From positions 1-41,481 of the forward strand of contig NZ_AUCD01000013.1 of the NCBI RefSeq assembly GCF_000429585.1: a stretch of 41,481 bases of DNA, read 5' to 3'. The position numbers were made by a program, and so were the translations under genes. The DNA is from Atopococcus tabaci DSM 17538. GTDB lineage: Bacteria > Bacillota > Bacilli > Lactobacillales > Carnobacteriaceae_A. Below the pieces are notes generated by a model. The model was not told the DNA's origin. It did no database searches and saw only the letters and a program-made list of their open reading frames with translations. Of the stretch, positions 30,836 to 40,341 are shown piece after piece (positions within the stretch are counted from its first letter, which is position 1; each line of letters starts with the position of its first letter).

Positions 30836-30864
30836 TTGACTTTTTAACCTCTTTCTAATATACT
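30836..30864 (+). promoter_or_regulatory. promoter of argGH
   Basis: TTGACT (30836-30841), 17 bp, TATACT (30859-30864), upstream of the T-box leader. Confidence 0.75.
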
Positions 30865-30892
30865 CCTTTTATACAAAAAACTGTATACTACA

Positions 30893-31143
30893 ACATCCAT
30901 GATGAAGAGAGTAGATTGGAATTGTTTCTCAAAGCGAGTCGGGGAAGGTGGGAGCCCGGCAGGAACTTTCGATTGAAACGCACTTCATCGATGAAAGAGT
31001 GAACGAACAGTAGCTTTTTCCGCAGATCAGGCGTTAACAGAATGAGGTGGATATGCCTGTGCGCATGTCAACTAGAGTGGTACCGCGGATGATAGTCAAA
31101 TCAACCCGTCTCTTGTATAAACATACAAGGGGTGGGTTTTTCT
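30893..31143 (+). ncRNA. T-box leader, probable arginine (CGC) specifier
   Basis: Stem I is closed by GATGAAG (30901-30907) and CTTCATC (30983-30989). The likely specifier triplet CGC lies at 30979-30981, followed by A, as is usual in T-box specifier loops. The conserved T-box is AGAGTGGTACCGCGG at 31074-31088. The terminator AACCCGTCTCTTGTAT with ATACAAGGGGTGGGTT plus T5 ends at 31142. Uncharged tRNA-Arg should stabilise the antiterminator and switch on argGH. Confidence 0.9.
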
Positions 31144-31170
31144 GTGTCTCAAAAATAAGGAGGATGCACC

Positions 31171-32418
31171 ATGAAGAAAGAAAAAATCGTATTGGCTTAT
31201 TCAGGTGGATTGGATACATCGATTGTGATTCCTTGGCTCAAGGAGAATTATGACAGTGAAATCATTGCAGTATGCGTGGACGTCGGACAGCAGGAAGATT
31301 GGGAGGCTGTAGAGAAAAAAGCATTGGCTTCCGGAGCCGGAAAATTTTATTGCCCGCATGTGGCGGATGAATTTGCCTCCGATTTTATTTACCCGGCTGT
31401 CTCAGCCCATGCCAAGTACCAAGGCACCTACTTGCTTGGAACTGCGCTGGCCCGCCCTTTGATTGCCAAAAAACTGGTGGAAATCGCCCACCAAGAAGGC
31501 GCATCCGCCATCTGTCACGGCTGCACCGGAAAAGGGAACGACCAAGTCCGTTTTGAAATGGGCATCGCGGCGTTTGACGCAGAAATGAAAGTGATTGCCC
31601 CGTGGCGTGAATGGGACATCAAATCCCGTGAAGATGCGTTGGAGTACGCAGCGGAAAAAGGGGTGCCGGTCACATCCACCAAAGAAAAGATTTATTCAGA
31701 AGATGAAAACTTGATGCATGTCAGTCACGAAGGTGGCGACATCGAAAGCCCCGGCAACGCGGTGAACTATGAGACGTTCTTGCAGCTGATCAACCCGTTG
31801 GAAAACACACTCGACAAAGCGGAAACCGTGAGCGTCACATTCCAGAACGGGCGTGCAACGGCGGTCAATGACATCCCGTTGGAGCCGGCTGAGGTGGTGG
31901 AGATGCTAAACCGGATTGGAGGGGTGCACGGCGTGGGCATGCTGGATTGGATTGAAGACCGCACCATCGGAATGAAATCCCGCGGTGTATATGAAAATCC
32001 GGGCGCAGCCATTTTGATGGCGGCCCACGAACGGCTGGAAAGTTTGACGTTGACGAAAGAGACCATTAAGTTGAAGCATACGCTGTCGATGGAATTTGCT
32101 GACTTGGTGTACAGCGGCCAATGGTATTCACAGGCGGTGCAGTCGATTCTCCGCTTTGTGGAACACACTCAGCAATATGTCAACGGTGAGGTTCAATTGA
32201 AACTCTACAAAGGCAATCTGCTTCCGCAGAGCGTCACGAGCCCGAATGCGCTGTTCGACGAGGACGTATCCGGCTTCGGGGAAGACGACTTGTTCGACCA
32301 TCATGATGCGGAAGGGTACATCAATGTGGCCACATTGGCGACGAAAATCCAACAAAAGAAAGGGATGTTCCAACATGGGCACACTGTGGGGCGGCCGGTT
32401 CCAGGCTACAACATCTGA
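31171..32418 (+). CDS. argG: argininosuccinate synthase
   Basis: A 415-residue enzyme that joins citrulline and aspartate with ATP to give argininosuccinate in arginine synthesis. The N-terminal ATP pyrophosphatase P-loop is LAYSGGLDTS (8-17). Citrulline- and aspartate-binding segments are HGCTGKGNDQVRFE (around 112-125) and the downstream SREDALEYA-type region. AAGGAGG lies 7 bases before the ATG. The 3' end overlaps argH by 44 bp in another frame, so the two are translated from one message. Control is by the arginine T-box upstream. The length is near normal (about 400), with a short C-terminal extension. Confidence 0.96.
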   Translation: MKKEKIVLAYSGGLDTSIVIPWLKENYDSEIIAVCVDVGQQEDWEAVEKKALASGAGKFYCPHVADEFASDFIYPAVSAHAKYQGTYLLGTALARPLIAKKLVEIAHQEGASAICHGCTGKGNDQVRFEMGIAAFDAEMKVIAPWREWDIKSREDALEYAAEKGVPVTSTKEKIYSEDENLMHVSHEGGDIESPGNAVNYETFLQLINPLENTLDKAETVSVTFQNGRATAVNDIPLEPAEVVEMLNRIGGVHGVGMLDWIEDRTIGMKSRGVYENPGAAILMAAHERLESLTLTKETIKLKHTLSMEFADLVYSGQWYSQAVQSILRFVEHTQQYVNGEVQLKLYKGNLLPQSVTSPNALFDEDVSGFGEDDLFDHHDAEGYINVATLATKIQQKKGMFQHGHTVGRPVPGYNI

Positions 32419-33721
32419 ATTGATGCAGGAATTCAATGAATCCTTTTCGCTTGATAAGCGCATTTGGTACGAAGACATCACCGCCAGCATCGCACACGTC
32501 ACCATGTTGGGCGACTGCGGCATTTTAAGTAAAAAGGAAAGCAGACTCCTGCAAAACGAACTCGCGGGGTTGCGCGCGGAGATTGCAGAAAACCCTGATA
32601 TGTTGAGCGGAGAGTATGAGGATATCCATAGTTTCGTTGAAAGCAAGATGATTGAGCGCTGCGGGGACGTGGGGAAGAAAATGCACGCCGCCCGGAGCCG
32701 AAACGATCAAGTGGCCGTAGACATGAAACTGTATGTAAAAGAAAGTTTGCATGTGTTAAATGCACGGATCGAGGAGATGATTCAAACGTTTCAGGAAAAA
32801 GGGCAGACCATAGAGGCCTTGATGCCGGCGTATACGCATCTGCAGCGCGCCCAGATTGTCCCGTTCTCGTACGTATTGGATGCCTATGTCGCCATGTTTG
32901 AACGTGACACTCAACGAATCAAGGACGCCATCGACAGAATGGATGAAAGTCCGTTGGGCGCTGGAGCGCTGGCCGGGACCACTTATGCTATTGACCGCGA
33001 ACAAACCGCCCGGATGTTGGGATTCAAAGGTGTCCAGCGCAACACACTGGACGCGGTCAGCAGCCGGGACTTCATTCTTGACGCTCTTCATTGTTTCGCC
33101 GGTTTGATGACGAATATGAGCCGGTTTGCGGAAGACTTCATCATCTATTCCAGTTATGAATTCAATTTTGTGGAGCTGTCGGATGGGTTTGCGACCGGCA
33201 GCAGCATGATGCCGCAAAAGAAAAACCCTGATTCCTTGGAACTGATTCGCGGGAAAGCGGCGAAAGTCATCGGGTTGTTGAATGCGATGTACGTGACGAT
33301 GAAAGGTCTGCCGCTCAGTTACAACAAAGACATGCAGGAAGACAAAGCGATTTACTTTGAAGGACTGGATACGACAACCGCCTGCGTGCAAATTTTAACC
33401 AGGGTGGTCGGCGAGCTGAAAGTGAACGAAGAACACCTCGCACAGACCATCCAAAAAGGCTATTTGAACGCCACGGAACTCGCGGATTATTTGGTGCGTA
33501 AAGGGATGTCCTTCCGGGAGGCGCACGGTGTGGTAGGGGAAATGGTCTTGTATGCGATTGAAGAAGGAGTGCAGCTTCATGAGTTGGAGTTTGAGGAGAT
33601 GAGAAAGTTTTCTGATGGGATCTCCGAAGATGTGTACGACTCGCTGAATCCGGAGATGATTTTGCAACAAGGCACCAAAAAAGAGATGCTGCTGAAAACA
33701 AACAAGCCGCTTTTCCAGTAA
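32375..33721 (+). CDS. argH: argininosuccinate lyase
   Basis: A 448-residue member of the fumarase/aspartase superfamily that splits argininosuccinate into arginine and fumarate. It starts MGTLWGGRF, as in ArgH proteins. It has the HTHLQRAQ-type segment YTHLQRAQIVPFSY (around 157-170) and the superfamily signature GSSMMPQKKNPD (around 278-289), whose serine is catalytic. ATG 32375 is inside argG, with AAAGGGA 8-9 bases upstream; the earlier frame has no ribosome site and lies deep in argG. It is the last gene of the T-box-controlled unit. It is slightly shorter than E. coli ArgH (457) but complete. Confidence 0.96.
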   Translation: MGTLWGGRFQATTSELMQEFNESFSLDKRIWYEDITASIAHVTMLGDCGILSKKESRLLQNELAGLRAEIAENPDMLSGEYEDIHSFVESKMIERCGDVGKKMHAARSRNDQVAVDMKLYVKESLHVLNARIEEMIQTFQEKGQTIEALMPAYTHLQRAQIVPFSYVLDAYVAMFERDTQRIKDAIDRMDESPLGAGALAGTTYAIDREQTARMLGFKGVQRNTLDAVSSRDFILDALHCFAGLMTNMSRFAEDFIIYSSYEFNFVELSDGFATGSSMMPQKKNPDSLELIRGKAAKVIGLLNAMYVTMKGLPLSYNKDMQEDKAIYFEGLDTTTACVQILTRVVGELKVNEEHLAQTIQKGYLNATELADYLVRKGMSFREAHGVVGEMVLYAIEEGVQLHELEFEEMRKFSDGISEDVYDSLNPEMILQQGTKKEMLLKTNKPLFQ

Positions 33722-33742
33722 ATGGAAAGCGGCTTGTTTTTC
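33701..33742 (+). terminator. intrinsic terminator of argGH
   Basis: AACAAGCCGCTTTTCCA and TGGAAAGCGGCTTGTT form a long stem overlapping the argH stop, followed by T5. Confidence 0.88.
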
Positions 33743-33746
33743 TGTG

Positions 33747-33836
33747 GTCCACTTTTACGTGAAACTTGTTTGACGAAAGAGTGAGTGTTTCCGCGCTCAC
33801 TGTTCCATGAAGGCAGTCTTCACGAAAAAGTAGACG
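33747..33836. repeat. two hairpin repeats of the CACTnTTnCGTGA type
   Basis: Unit 1 (33747-33787) reads CCACTTTTACGTGAA, then TTTGACGAAAGAGTGAG. Unit 2 (33793-33836) reads CTCACTGTTCCATGAA, then CTTCACGAAAAAGTAG. They match the three units at 13390-13533 and fill the gap between argH and the convergent oppA-like gene. Confidence 0.7.
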
Positions 33837-33847
33837 GTATTTTACTC

Positions 33848-35503
33848 TTATTCAGTGACATACGCACTTCTGAAGTGGAAGTAGTCACCGTATAAGTGGT
33901 ATTCAATTCCTTCGACTTGTGGATTCACCAAGAAATTGGAGGCACTTTGATACAAAGGAACTTGAGCGGCATCTTCTTCCAAAAGAATGCGTTCGGCTTC
34001 TTTGTAGTTTTCGAACTGTTGATCAATATCGTTCGCTAACACCGTTTTGGCGTCTTTGACTAGACGATCAAAATCGTCGTTCGCGTAGCTGCCGTAGTTG
34101 TAAGCAGAATCGCTTTCATACAAGTTGAAGTAGTAGCCAAGGTTGCTGTCTCCGGCGATCCATCCGGAAATGGACATCTCGTAATTGGAATCGGTCCGAG
34201 ACTGGTTGACGTTGTTTTTCGGCTGCTTGTTGATGGTGACTGTCACTCCGTCCAACGTTTCTTGGATTTGACTTTGGACGTATTCTCCGACGCGGCTGCT
34301 GGTGGTGTCTTCGGCAACAAGGAGAGAAAGTTCCACTGAATCGCCCAATTCTTCTTGAGCCAACGCCCATTCTTCCTGGGCTTTTTCTACGTTGTGGACC
34401 GCGTAATCGCCGCTGTATTTTCTGAAGTCTTCATTCGTTTCCGGGTTTTGATAAAGGTTATTCGGAATCAAACCATTCAGCGCAACGGCACCGTCGTTCA
34501 ACACCACGTCGACTAGATTTTCTTTGTCAATGGCATAGGCAATGGCTCGGCGCAAATGCACATTTGCCAAAGGAGTGCCGGGTTCTTTGTTGAAATCGAT
34601 GAACTGGTTGGCGATGTCGCTGTTGGAGACGAACCCTTCATCGTTTTTGAATTGTGCAACATACTGTCCGCTGATACGCGCGAGGTCCAATTGCCCCGAC
34701 TGGTACAAATTGATGCCGGTTTGTTCTTCTTTGATGGTGGTGAAATCAATTTTCGTCAGATGGACATCTTCTGCAGCGTAGTAATGCTCGTTCTTCTCCA
34801 GTGTCCATGTTTCTCCGCCCTGCTCCCAGTTGCTCAAAGTGAACGGTCCGCTGTAAAGGCCGGTGTCATCGGAAGTGGCGTATTCTTCTCCTAAATCCTC
34901 CACGTACGCTTCGTTTTTAGGCGCCAGCCAAACGATGGAAACCAGAGTCAAGAAGGAGGGAAGAGGGTTGACCAGTTCCACTTGGAATTCCTTGTCGGAT
35001 AAAGCTGTGACAGCCAGTTCCGATGGCTCCAGCTGACCGGTACGAGCTTCATACCCATTAACCACGCTGTCCAACAGGTAGGCGTTCGGTGCGGCAGATT
35101 CCGGATCGACCAATTCCGTCCAGGCGTATACAAAGTCATGGGCAGTGACTGGGTCACCGTTGCTCCATGCGGCATCTTCTTTCAATGTGAATGTATAGAC
35201 GCGTCCGTCTTCGCTGACGTCCACTTTTTCAGCGAGACCGGGAACCGGCTGGCTGTTTTCATCCAAACGGAAAAGACCTTCATAGAGGTGCTGGATCACT
35301 GTAAACGTGTTTTTATCCGTCGTATAAGTAGTGTCAATCGTTGTGATACTTGCCGGCAGACTGGCGGTGATTTCCTGTTTTTCGGCTAATCCATTGTTGT
35401 CGCTGTCACCCGTGTTCTGCTCCGATGAACTGACTTGTCCGCAGGCGCTTAAAAAGAGAGCGGAGGCGAGGGAGAAAAAGAGGGTTTTTTTGAATTTGTT
35501 CAT
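33848..35503 (-). CDS. oligopeptide ABC transporter substrate-binding lipoprotein, OppA-like
   Basis: A 551-residue extracellular solute-binding protein (SBP_bac_5). The signal peptide ends at lipobox LSAC (C around 20). Family landmarks are ITTIDTTYTTDKNTFTVIQHLYEGLFRL, YTFTLKEDAAWSNGDPVTAHDFVYAW and LRRAIAYAIDKENLV. The size and these motifs match OppA/MppA-type peptide receptors. No permease or ATPase gene is adjacent, so it must use a transporter encoded elsewhere or be an orphan receptor. This type also imports signalling peptides in RRNPP systems, one of which is suggested at 4819-5952, but nothing links the two directly. The start is ATG 35503 with AGGAG 7 bases upstream. Confidence 0.9.
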   Translation of the reverse strand: MNKFKKTLFFSLASALFLSACGQVSSSEQNTGDSDNNGLAEKQEITASLPASITTIDTTYTTDKNTFTVIQHLYEGLFRLDENSQPVPGLAEKVDVSEDGRVYTFTLKEDAAWSNGDPVTAHDFVYAWTELVDPESAAPNAYLLDSVVNGYEARTGQLEPSELAVTALSDKEFQVELVNPLPSFLTLVSIVWLAPKNEAYVEDLGEEYATSDDTGLYSGPFTLSNWEQGGETWTLEKNEHYYAAEDVHLTKIDFTTIKEEQTGINLYQSGQLDLARISGQYVAQFKNDEGFVSNSDIANQFIDFNKEPGTPLANVHLRRAIAYAIDKENLVDVVLNDGAVALNGLIPNNLYQNPETNEDFRKYSGDYAVHNVEKAQEEWALAQEELGDSVELSLLVAEDTTSSRVGEYVQSQIQETLDGVTVTINKQPKNNVNQSRTDSNYEMSISGWIAGDSNLGYYFNLYESDSAYNYGSYANDDFDRLVKDAKTVLANDIDQQFENYKEAERILLEEDAAQVPLYQSASNFLVNPQVEGIEYHLYGDYFHFRSAYVTE

Positions 35504-35535
35504 GCGTATTCTCCTGACTGTAAAGTAGTTTAAAT

Positions 35536-35576
35536 AAAAACCATGCAGGTAGCTTGGGGGTGCCGCCTGCATGGTC
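35536..35576 (-). terminator. intrinsic terminator between the amidohydrolase and oppA-like gene
   Basis: On the minus strand ACCATGCAGG pairs with CCTGCATGGT around a loop of about 16 nt, followed by TTTTATTT. Confidence 0.75.
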
Positions 35577-35632
35577 TTCCAATTTCAATGTCTGCTCTCC
35601 CATCAGAAACGCAAAAGCAGACAGATACAAGC

Positions 35633-36826
35633 TTACTCGTTCAAATAATCCAATGCGTACCGGACATGAAGTTCCGTTGCGTGGGCCAGACCGCCTTCGT
35701 CGATGTCGAAGTTCTCGTGGTGGTGGCCGTACCAAGTGTCTGGATTGTTCAAGTTGCGGGTGCCGACACGGGCGTACACACCCGGCGCTTCCGCCAAGAA
35801 ATCAGCGAAATCGTCTGCGCCCATGCTTTTCGGATTGGTTGTCCGCACATTGTCTTCACCGACAATTTCGGCGGCCACTTTAGCGGCGCGGGCAGCAGGC
35901 TCTGCCTCATTGATCAGCGGTGCGGCGGCATCATAGTTTTCAAACTCCACCGTGCAGCGGTGAGAGTTCGCCACATCCCGGGCAATGCGTTCCACGGCTT
36001 CCAGGACGAATCGGCGGGTTTCATGGCTGAACGTGCGCACCGTTCCTTCCAACACGGCATGGTTGGCCACAATGTTGTAGCGGGTGCCGGCGTTCAGTTT
36101 GCCGATTGCCACCACCACGTTATCCAGCGGGCTGACTTCACGGCCGACGATGCTTTGCAGTTCCACCGTAATGGCAGCTGCTGCAAGCAGGGCATCCACC
36201 CCTTCATGCGGACGGCCGACGTGCGCGCTTTTTCCATGGACTTGGATGGTGAAGATGTCACATGAAGCGTTGGTTGCGCCCGGAACCGATAAGATTTGTC
36301 CGACCGGTACACTGGAATCCAGATGCAGTCCGAAAACTTGGTCGACGCCTTGGACAAATCCGCCTTGGACAAATTGACGGGCTCCGGCGCCGATTTCTTC
36401 GGCTTGCTGGAACGCCAACTTGATGGTGCCGGCAAACTCGTTCTCACGAGCTTTCAAAATTTTGGCTGCTCCCAAGAGAGCGGCTGTATGTCCGTCGTGT
36501 CCGCAGGCGTGGTGAAGACCGGCGTACTTGGATTTGTACGGCTTGTCTTTGGCATCTTCCAGCTCCAACGCATCAATGTCAGCACGCAGCAGGATGGTTT
36601 TTCCCGGACCTTTTTTGCCTTTGATGGTTCCGATGGCGCCTGTTTCTCCAACCGATTCGTATGGAATGTTGAGTTGCTCCAGTTCTTGTTTGATGCGTTT
36701 GATCGTTTCGTATTCTTTCAAGCTTGGTTCCGGGTGCTGGTGGAAGTGACGGCGGAGCTCGATGACTTTTTTGGCACCGGCGGCAACTTCTTCTCGAATC
36801 GATACGTTGGTTTGTACGTTAGTCAT
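35633..36826 (-). CDS. M20-family amidohydrolase (N-acyl-L-amino acid hydrolase-like)
   Basis: A 397-residue zinc peptidase/amidohydrolase. The metal site is HACGHDGHTA (around 109-118), with further ligands in QQAEEIGAGA (around 139-148) and the C-terminal WYGHHHENFDIDE; ELRRHFHQHPEPSLKEYET marks the N-terminus. Family enzymes remove acyl groups from amino acids or conjugates. It follows the two metQ genes in the met operon, so a methionine derivative (for example N-acetyl- or N-formyl-methionine) is a reasonable guess. The ribosome site is AGAAAGGA about 7 bases before the ATG. No signal peptide is present, so it acts in the cytoplasm on imported compounds. Confidence 0.88.
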   Translation of the reverse strand: MTNVQTNVSIREEVAAGAKKVIELRRHFHQHPEPSLKEYETIKRIKQELEQLNIPYESVGETGAIGTIKGKKGPGKTILLRADIDALELEDAKDKPYKSKYAGLHHACGHDGHTAALLGAAKILKARENEFAGTIKLAFQQAEEIGAGARQFVQGGFVQGVDQVFGLHLDSSVPVGQILSVPGATNASCDIFTIQVHGKSAHVGRPHEGVDALLAAAAITVELQSIVGREVSPLDNVVVAIGKLNAGTRYNIVANHAVLEGTVRTFSHETRRFVLEAVERIARDVANSHRCTVEFENYDAAAPLINEAEPAARAAKVAAEIVGEDNVRTTNPKSMGADDFADFLAEAPGVYARVGTRNLNNPDTWYGHHHENFDIDEGGLAHATELHVRYALDYLNE

Positions 36827-36880
36827 TGGACAAAATCCTTTCTATATTAAAATAAGTGGGCGGCGGACAGGTGGTTCTGT

Positions 36881-37696
36881 TTACTTCCAGGCAGGGATGG
36901 AAGCCCCTTTGGATGTTTCTTTGATGACTTCAATGGTGTCATCGGCTTGATACGCTTCGACGATGGTTTGGTATGTTTCGTTGTCCGCATCTTCCGCACG
37001 GGCAGCGATGATGTTGATGTACGGGTCAGAGTTGCCGTCAACCGGCTCCAAGAAAATTGCATCTTCTGTCGGGATAAAGCCAGCATCCACCGCCATCCCT
37101 GAGTTGATCAAGGAAGCGTCCACGTCCTGCAGCGCACGGGCTGTTTGGGAAGCATCCAATTCTTGAATATCCAAGTTCAATGGGTTGGACGTGATGTCAT
37201 TGACAGTAGGAGTGACGCCCGCTTCCGGGTCGACTTCGATCAAACCGGCAGTCTGCAGCAGAAGAAGGGCGCGGCCTCCGTTGGTGACGTCATTTGGAAT
37301 CGCAACCGATGCATTTTCCTGAAGTTCTTCTACGGAAGAAAGTTTGTCGGAATAGATGCCTAAAGGTGCGATATTCGTGTCGGCGATGGAGACAATGTCT
37401 GTTCCGTGGTCTGCGTTATAAGATTCCAAGAACAACTTGTGTTGGAAGGAGTTCAAATCGATTTCTCCGTCTGCCAACGCTTTATTCGGTTGGGCGTAGT
37501 CGGTGAATTTGACGAGTTCAACATCGATGCCTTCTTCTTTTTCCACTTTTTCGATCACAAAATCCCACACATCGGTGTCTTCGCCGACCACTCCGATTTT
37601 CACCGTGTCGCTTTCAGCGGAAGCCCCGCAAGCTGCCAACAAAGAAACAGAAGCAGTCAATCCCAATGTAAGTACCAATTTTTTCAATGATTTCAT
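36881..37696 (-). CDS. metQ: MetQ methionine-binding lipoprotein, copy 2
   Basis: A 271-residue NlpA-family receptor. The lipobox LAAC gives the lipidated Cys around 23, followed by VKIGVVGEDTDVWDFVIEKVEKEEG. Family motifs are VKFTDYAQPNKALADGEIDLNSFQHKLFLE and IGIYS-like LGIYSDKLSS. The start is the ATG three codons inside the frame, with GGAG 10 bases away. It is 15 bp downstream of a closely related metQ, so this is a tandem duplication within the met operon; the two may differ in affinity or in D/L or sulfoxide preference. Confidence 0.9.
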   Translation of the reverse strand: MKSLKKLVLTLGLTASVSLLAACGASAESDTVKIGVVGEDTDVWDFVIEKVEKEEGIDVELVKFTDYAQPNKALADGEIDLNSFQHKLFLESYNADHGTDIVSIADTNIAPLGIYSDKLSSVEELQENASVAIPNDVTNGGRALLLLQTAGLIEVDPEAGVTPTVNDITSNPLNLDIQELDASQTARALQDVDASLINSGMAVDAGFIPTEDAIFLEPVDGNSDPYINIIAARAEDADNETYQTIVEAYQADDTIEVIKETSKGASIPAWK

Positions 37697-37711
37697 GTTT
37701 GTCATTCTCCT

Positions 37712-38536
37712 TTAATTTTTATTATCCCAAACTGGAATGGACGATCCTTTGGATGATTCTTCGATGACTTTTTTCGTACCGTCTGTCTGGTATGCCTCGA
37801 CGATTTGGTTGTACAATTCATTGTCTTTGTCTTCTTCGCGGACAACGATGGCGTTGACGTATGGAGCGGAGTCGTCGTTGACCGGTTCCAGGAAGATGGC
37901 GTCTTCAGTCGGGATGAAACCGGCGTCCACTGCCATGCCGCTGTTGACGACGGATGCGGTCACATCGTCCAATGCACGTGCCGTTTGCGAGGAATCAAGC
38001 GGTTCAATCTTTAAGTTCAATGGATTGGATGTGATGTCGGCAGTGGTTGGTTTGTATCCTTTCGACGGATCCACTTCAATCAATCCGGCTGTTTGAAGCA
38101 GGCGCAGTGCCCGGCCTTCGTTGGAAGCATCGTTTGGAACAGCGATGGTGTCGCCTTCTTTGATTTCACTGACGTCGCCGATTTTATTGGAATAAATCCC
38201 TAAAGGCGCAATCACCGTATCTCCAATTGGCGTCAAGTTGTTGCCGGTGTCTTCATTGAAGTCTTCCATGAAAATTTTCGTTTGGAAGGAGTTCATGTCG
38301 ATTTCACCGTCCGCTAACGCCCGGTTCGGGGTCGCATAATCCGTAAACTTCACCAATTCAATCTTGATGCCGTCAGAAGCCAGCTGATCTTTCACATATT
38401 CCCACGGCTCATTGATTTCGCCGACTACGCCGATTTTGACGGCTTCCGCTTCTTCAGAGGAAGCCGATCCGCATGCGGTCAGAACAAACAACGATGCTGC
38501 AGCAACAAACCCTAAGATTGATTTTTTAAGTTTCAT
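37712..38536 (-). CDS. metQ: MetQ methionine-binding lipoprotein, copy 1
   Basis: A 274-residue NlpA-family receptor with lipobox LTAC (C21). The mature region starts KIGVVGEINEPWEYVKDQLASDG. VKFTDYATPNRALADGEIDMNSFQTKIFME and the central APLGIYSNKIGD are diagnostic for MetQ. It aligns end to end with copy 2, with the same C-terminal SSKGSSIPVW motif. GGAGC lies about 9 bases before the ATG. It is 18 bp after metI and shares the tandem T-box leader. Confidence 0.92.
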   Translation of the reverse strand: MKLKKSILGFVAAASLFVLTACGSASSEEAEAVKIGVVGEINEPWEYVKDQLASDGIKIELVKFTDYATPNRALADGEIDMNSFQTKIFMEDFNEDTGNNLTPIGDTVIAPLGIYSNKIGDVSEIKEGDTIAVPNDASNEGRALRLLQTAGLIEVDPSKGYKPTTADITSNPLNLKIEPLDSSQTARALDDVTASVVNSGMAVDAGFIPTEDAIFLEPVNDDSAPYVNAIVVREEDKDNELYNQIVEAYQTDGTKKVIEESSKGSSIPVWDNKN

Positions 38537-38554
38537 AGTAAACCCGCTCCTTTT

Positions 38555-39235
38555 TTAATGACTCGTTTTTTTGACTAAGTAATTTCCGATTGTTTGACTG
38601 ATGAAGACAATCACCAAGATGGCGCCGGTGGCCACAAGGGTGACATCGGTCTGGAATCGATTGTATCCTCTGGCGATGGCCAGGTTGCCCAGTCCGCCGC
38701 CTCCGATGGCACCGGCCATGGCGGTCAGCCCGATCAAGTTGATGATGGTGACGGAAGAGACGCGGATGATGGACGGCAGCCCTTCTTTCAAGTACACGCG
38801 GAAGATGATTTCCAGTGGAGAAGATCCCATCGCTTCAGCGGCTTCAATGACGCCGTGGTCCACTTCCAGCAGGGCGTTTTGAATCTGCCGGGAATAGAAG
38901 GGAACCGTTCCGACCACCAACGGCACAATTGCGGCGGATGTTCCGATGGACGTTCCGACAATCAAGCGGGTGATGGGCGCAATCAAGGCCAGCATGATGA
39001 TGAACGGAACCGAACGGAAGACGTTGACCGCATTGTCCAAGACATCATAGAGTTTCGGCTGTTCCAAGATGCCGCCCGGTCCGGTGACGACAAGGACCAC
39101 TCCTAACAGGATGCCGAGGACTCCTGCGATGCCGGCAGTGACCGCAACCATGTACAACGTTTCAAAAACACTGGCGATGACTTCATCTTGGATTTCCCAC
39201 ACATTCGGGAGATAGGTTTGTAAAAACTGATTCAT
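38555..39235 (-). CDS. metI: methionine ABC transporter permease
   Basis: A 226-residue permease with five helices (PF00528). The ATPase-contact loop is LLEVDHGVIEAAEAMGSSPLEIIFRVYLKEGLPS (about 118-151), and the C-terminal MetI hallmark is GAIGGGGLGNLAIARGYNRF. I start at the second ATG (39233-39235), since AGGAGG is 7 bases from it and 1 from the first ATG. It lies between metN and metQ in the operon. Confidence 0.93.
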   Translation of the reverse strand: MNQFLQTYLPNVWEIQDEVIASVFETLYMVAVTAGIAGVLGILLGVVLVVTGPGGILEQPKLYDVLDNAVNVFRSVPFIIMLALIAPITRLIVGTSIGTSAAIVPLVVGTVPFYSRQIQNALLEVDHGVIEAAEAMGSSPLEIIFRVYLKEGLPSIIRVSSVTIINLIGLTAMAGAIGGGGLGNLAIARGYNRFQTDVTLVATGAILVIVFISQTIGNYLVKKTSH

Positions 39236-39247
39236 TTCCATTCCTCC

Positions 39248-40318
39248 TTAGACAACTTTCTCTTTGTTGAATGCGACCACTTTTTGGTTGTGGTCCAGCA
39301 GTTTGACGGTGACGTCATTTGATTCCAAGTAAGCGATGGCTTTTTCACGCTGCGCCGGTTCGCCGGACAAGACGACAATCAAGTTGCCGATGGGTGTTTC
39401 CTGCAAAATTTCCACGTTCCCGTACAAGATGTTGGTGACCACACCGAATTGGGCATACAAGGTGGCGATCAACGGGCTGCTTGTGCTCTCGCCGACATAT
39501 GTGATGTTGGCGAGCACATCGTTTTTCGAAAGCTGAAGCAGGGTAGGGTGCTTCGCCAGTTTGTCCAATGCTTGGTCGATGTGGGTGGCGGTGTTGATGA
39601 ATTCTTTGGTCAACTGGTTTTTCGGAGCGGTGAAGATGGAGACCAAATCGCCTTTTTCCACCACTTCTCCGTTTTCCATGACCGCCACTTTGTTGCAGAT
39701 TTCTTTGACGACTTGCATTTCGTGTGTGATGATGACAATCGTCAAATTCAGTTTCTTGTTCAAATCTTTCAACAGTTCCAAAATCGAGTTCGTTGTTTTC
39801 GGATCCAAAGCGCTCGTGGCTTCGTCACAGAGCAGCACTTCCGGGTCGTTCGCCAAGGCACGCGCGATGGCAACACGTTGCTTTTGCCCGCCGGAAAGTT
39901 GGGAAGGGAAGGTGTTCTTTTTGTCCGCCAATCCAACCAGTTCCAACAACTCATCGACTTTTTGGTTGATTTCTTGTTTGGTTAAGCCTGATTTCCGGAG
40001 CGGGTAGGCCACATTTCCGGCCACTGTCCGGGAGCGCATCAAGTTGAAATGCTGGAAAATCATTCCGATTTTTTTACGGGAAGCCCGCAATTCTTTCGGC
40101 GGCAGATCGACCAGCCGTTGTCCGTGGACGATGACTTCTCCGGAAGTGGGGCGCTGCAAGAGGTTGATGGTCCGGACCAACGTACTCTTCCCGGCTCCGC
40201 TGTACCCGACGATTCCGTAAATGTCGCCTTGGTCCACTACAAGAGACACGTCTTTCACTGCCTGTACTGTCTGTGTTTTGTTTTGAAATGTCACGTCGAT
40301 GTTTTTTAACTCAATCAT
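39248..40318 (-). CDS. metN: methionine ABC transporter ATPase with NIL domain
   Basis: A 356-residue ATPase. Walker A is GYSGAGKST, the Q-loop [10 protein letters not shown], the signature [15 protein letters not shown], Walker [13 protein letters not shown] and the switch H in ITHEMQV. The C-terminal 85 or so residues ([33 protein letters not shown]) are the NIL domain, which binds methionine and inhibits transport when it is plentiful. The start is ATG 40316-40318 with AAGGAGG 6-7 bases upstream; the long N-terminal extension of the open frame is T-box leader and not protein. It heads the metN-I-Q-Q-amidohydrolase operon. Confidence 0.95.
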   Translation of the reverse strand: MIELKNIDVTFQNKTQTVQAVKDVSLVVDQGDIYGIVGYSGAGKSTLVRTINLLQRPTSGEVIVHGQRLVDLPPKELRASRKKIGMIFQHFNLMRSRTVAGNVAYPLRKSGLTKQEINQKVDELLELVGLADKKNTFPSQLSGGQKQRVAIARALANDPEVLLCDEATSALDPKTTNSILELLKDLNKKLNLTIVIITHEMQVVKEICNKVAVMENGEVVEKGDLVSIFTAPKNQLTKEFINTATHIDQALDKLAKHPTLLQLSKNDVLANITYVGESTSSPLIATLYAQFGVVTNILYGNVEILQETPIGNLIVVLSGEPAQREKAIAYLESNDVTVKLLDHNQKVVAFNKEKVV

Positions 40319-40341
40319 GAAAATCCTCCTTTTTTGATACA

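Noticed and set aside
35331-36850. Plus-strand frames opposite oppA and the amidohydrolase (for example 35543-36265 and 36296-36850)
   Set aside because: They are antisense shadows of genes with complete motifs on the minus strand, without ribosome sites.
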